64,000 nt of DNA, from contig NZ_VJYD01000011.1 in assembly GCF_007341385.1 (NCBI RefSeq), positions 1 through 64,000 of the forward strand, in the 5' to 3' direction. The notes beneath the pieces are model-generated. The model searched no databases. It was given only the letters and a program-made list of their open reading frames with translations, and had not been told where the DNA came from. This document shows, piece after piece, positions 63,795 through 64,000 of the stretch (position 1 is its first letter; every line of letters starts with the position of its first letter). A program made the translations under genes and the position numbers. The DNA is from Flavobacterium daemonense (GTDB lineage: Bacteria; Bacteroidota; Bacteroidia; Flavobacteriales; Flavobacteriaceae).

Positions 63795-64000
63795 TTAGTT
63801 ATTTAATTTGATGAAACCGCCATCAATTGGATAATCACATCCTGTCACAAAACCAGATTCATCACTACATAAAAACAACGCCAATGCCGCAATTTCATCC
63901 GGTTTTCCCATTCGTCCAATTGGCTGGGATTGTGATAATTTTTCGAATATTTCGGCTTCTTTTCCTGCATAATTTTTAGCAATAAAACCATCTACAAAAG
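63795..64000 (-). CDS. SDR family oxidoreductase, C-terminal part (gene runs off the window)
   Basis: Only the last 68 codons lie in the window. They read through FIAKNYAGKEAEIF, QPIGRMGKPDEIAALALFLC, DESGFVTGCDYPIDGGF and end KLNN, the classical SDR C-terminus. It is first or upstream of lutA in the operon. With an FAH hydrolase and lutABC downstream, a role as L-fucose dehydrogenase or 2-keto-3-deoxy-L-fuconate 4-dehydrogenase is likely (inference); the N-terminal part is needed to decide. Confidence 0.85.
   Translation of the reverse strand, partial: FVDGFIAKNYAGKEAEIFEKLSQSQPIGRMGKPDEIAALALFLCSDESGFVTGCDYPIDGGFIKLNN

Overview
The window looks like chromosome from a Flavobacterium-type member of the Bacteroidota. 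It is AT-rich outside the first 4.6 kb. It carries a SusC/SusD pair, a 1,367-residue hybrid two-component system (HTCS), a type IX secretion sorting domain, a NagB/PIG-L fusion, and promoter-like elements of the TTTG / TAnnTTTG form. The species cannot be named from the sequence alone.

Layout. (1) 1-4.6 kb is more GC-rich mobile-element DNA: an IS21-like terminal repeat array that replaces the end of an exonuclease VII large subunit gene, then ssb, an unknown gene and a pcfK/pcfJ pair typical of conjugative elements. (2) 5.2-12.4 kb is a minus-strand redox/detoxification cluster: alpha/beta hydrolase, nitroreductase, AraC-family regulator, NAD-dependent epimerase, aldehyde dehydrogenase, acetoacetate-decarboxylase-like protein and DJ-1/PfpI protein. 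The AraC gene sits among three promoter regions that share a direct-repeat operator with 20-21 bp spacing. (3) 12.8-17.8 kb holds a response regulator, two GNAT acetyltransferases, a Crp/Fnr regulator and a PAS histidine kinase, interspersed with four diverged copies of an att-like repeat. (4) 18-59.5 kb is a large polysaccharide utilisation locus (PUL): two GH43, GH29, GH88, the NagB/PIG-L fusion, SusC/SusD, three PL8 lyase paralogues (one of them a 1,922-residue protein with DNRLRE and Ig-like repeats and a T9SS tail), three GDSL esterases plus a CE2-like esterase, a sialate O-acetylesterase-like protein, a DUF4861 protein and the HTCS. Several broken genes lie in and around it. (5) 60.1-64 kb is a minus-strand operon (SDR, lutA, lutB, lutC, FAH-family hydrolase) that fits the non-phosphorylating route from L-fucose (or L-rhamnose) to pyruvate and L-lactate, followed by lactate oxidation.

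How the parts fit. PL8 lyases would cut a uronate-containing polymer at the surface. SusC/SusD would import the oligosaccharides. GH88 would remove the unsaturated uronate, GH29 fucose and GH43 pentose, and the esterases would strip acyl groups. NagB/PIG-L would feed amino sugar to glycolysis, and the 60-64 kb operon would burn deoxysugar. No sulfatase is present, so sulfated glycosaminoglycans are not the obvious substrate. A fucosylated or acetylated, uronate- and possibly amino-sugar-containing glycan is the inference.

Regulation visible in the DNA. Three PUL promoters (SusC, the giant PL8 and the GDSL pair) share a LacI/PurR-like palindrome (GAAAACGTTTTC) and, 44-48 bp farther upstream, a ~50-bp block containing a 21-bp direct repeat. 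That block is the best candidate for the binding site of the locus HTCS.
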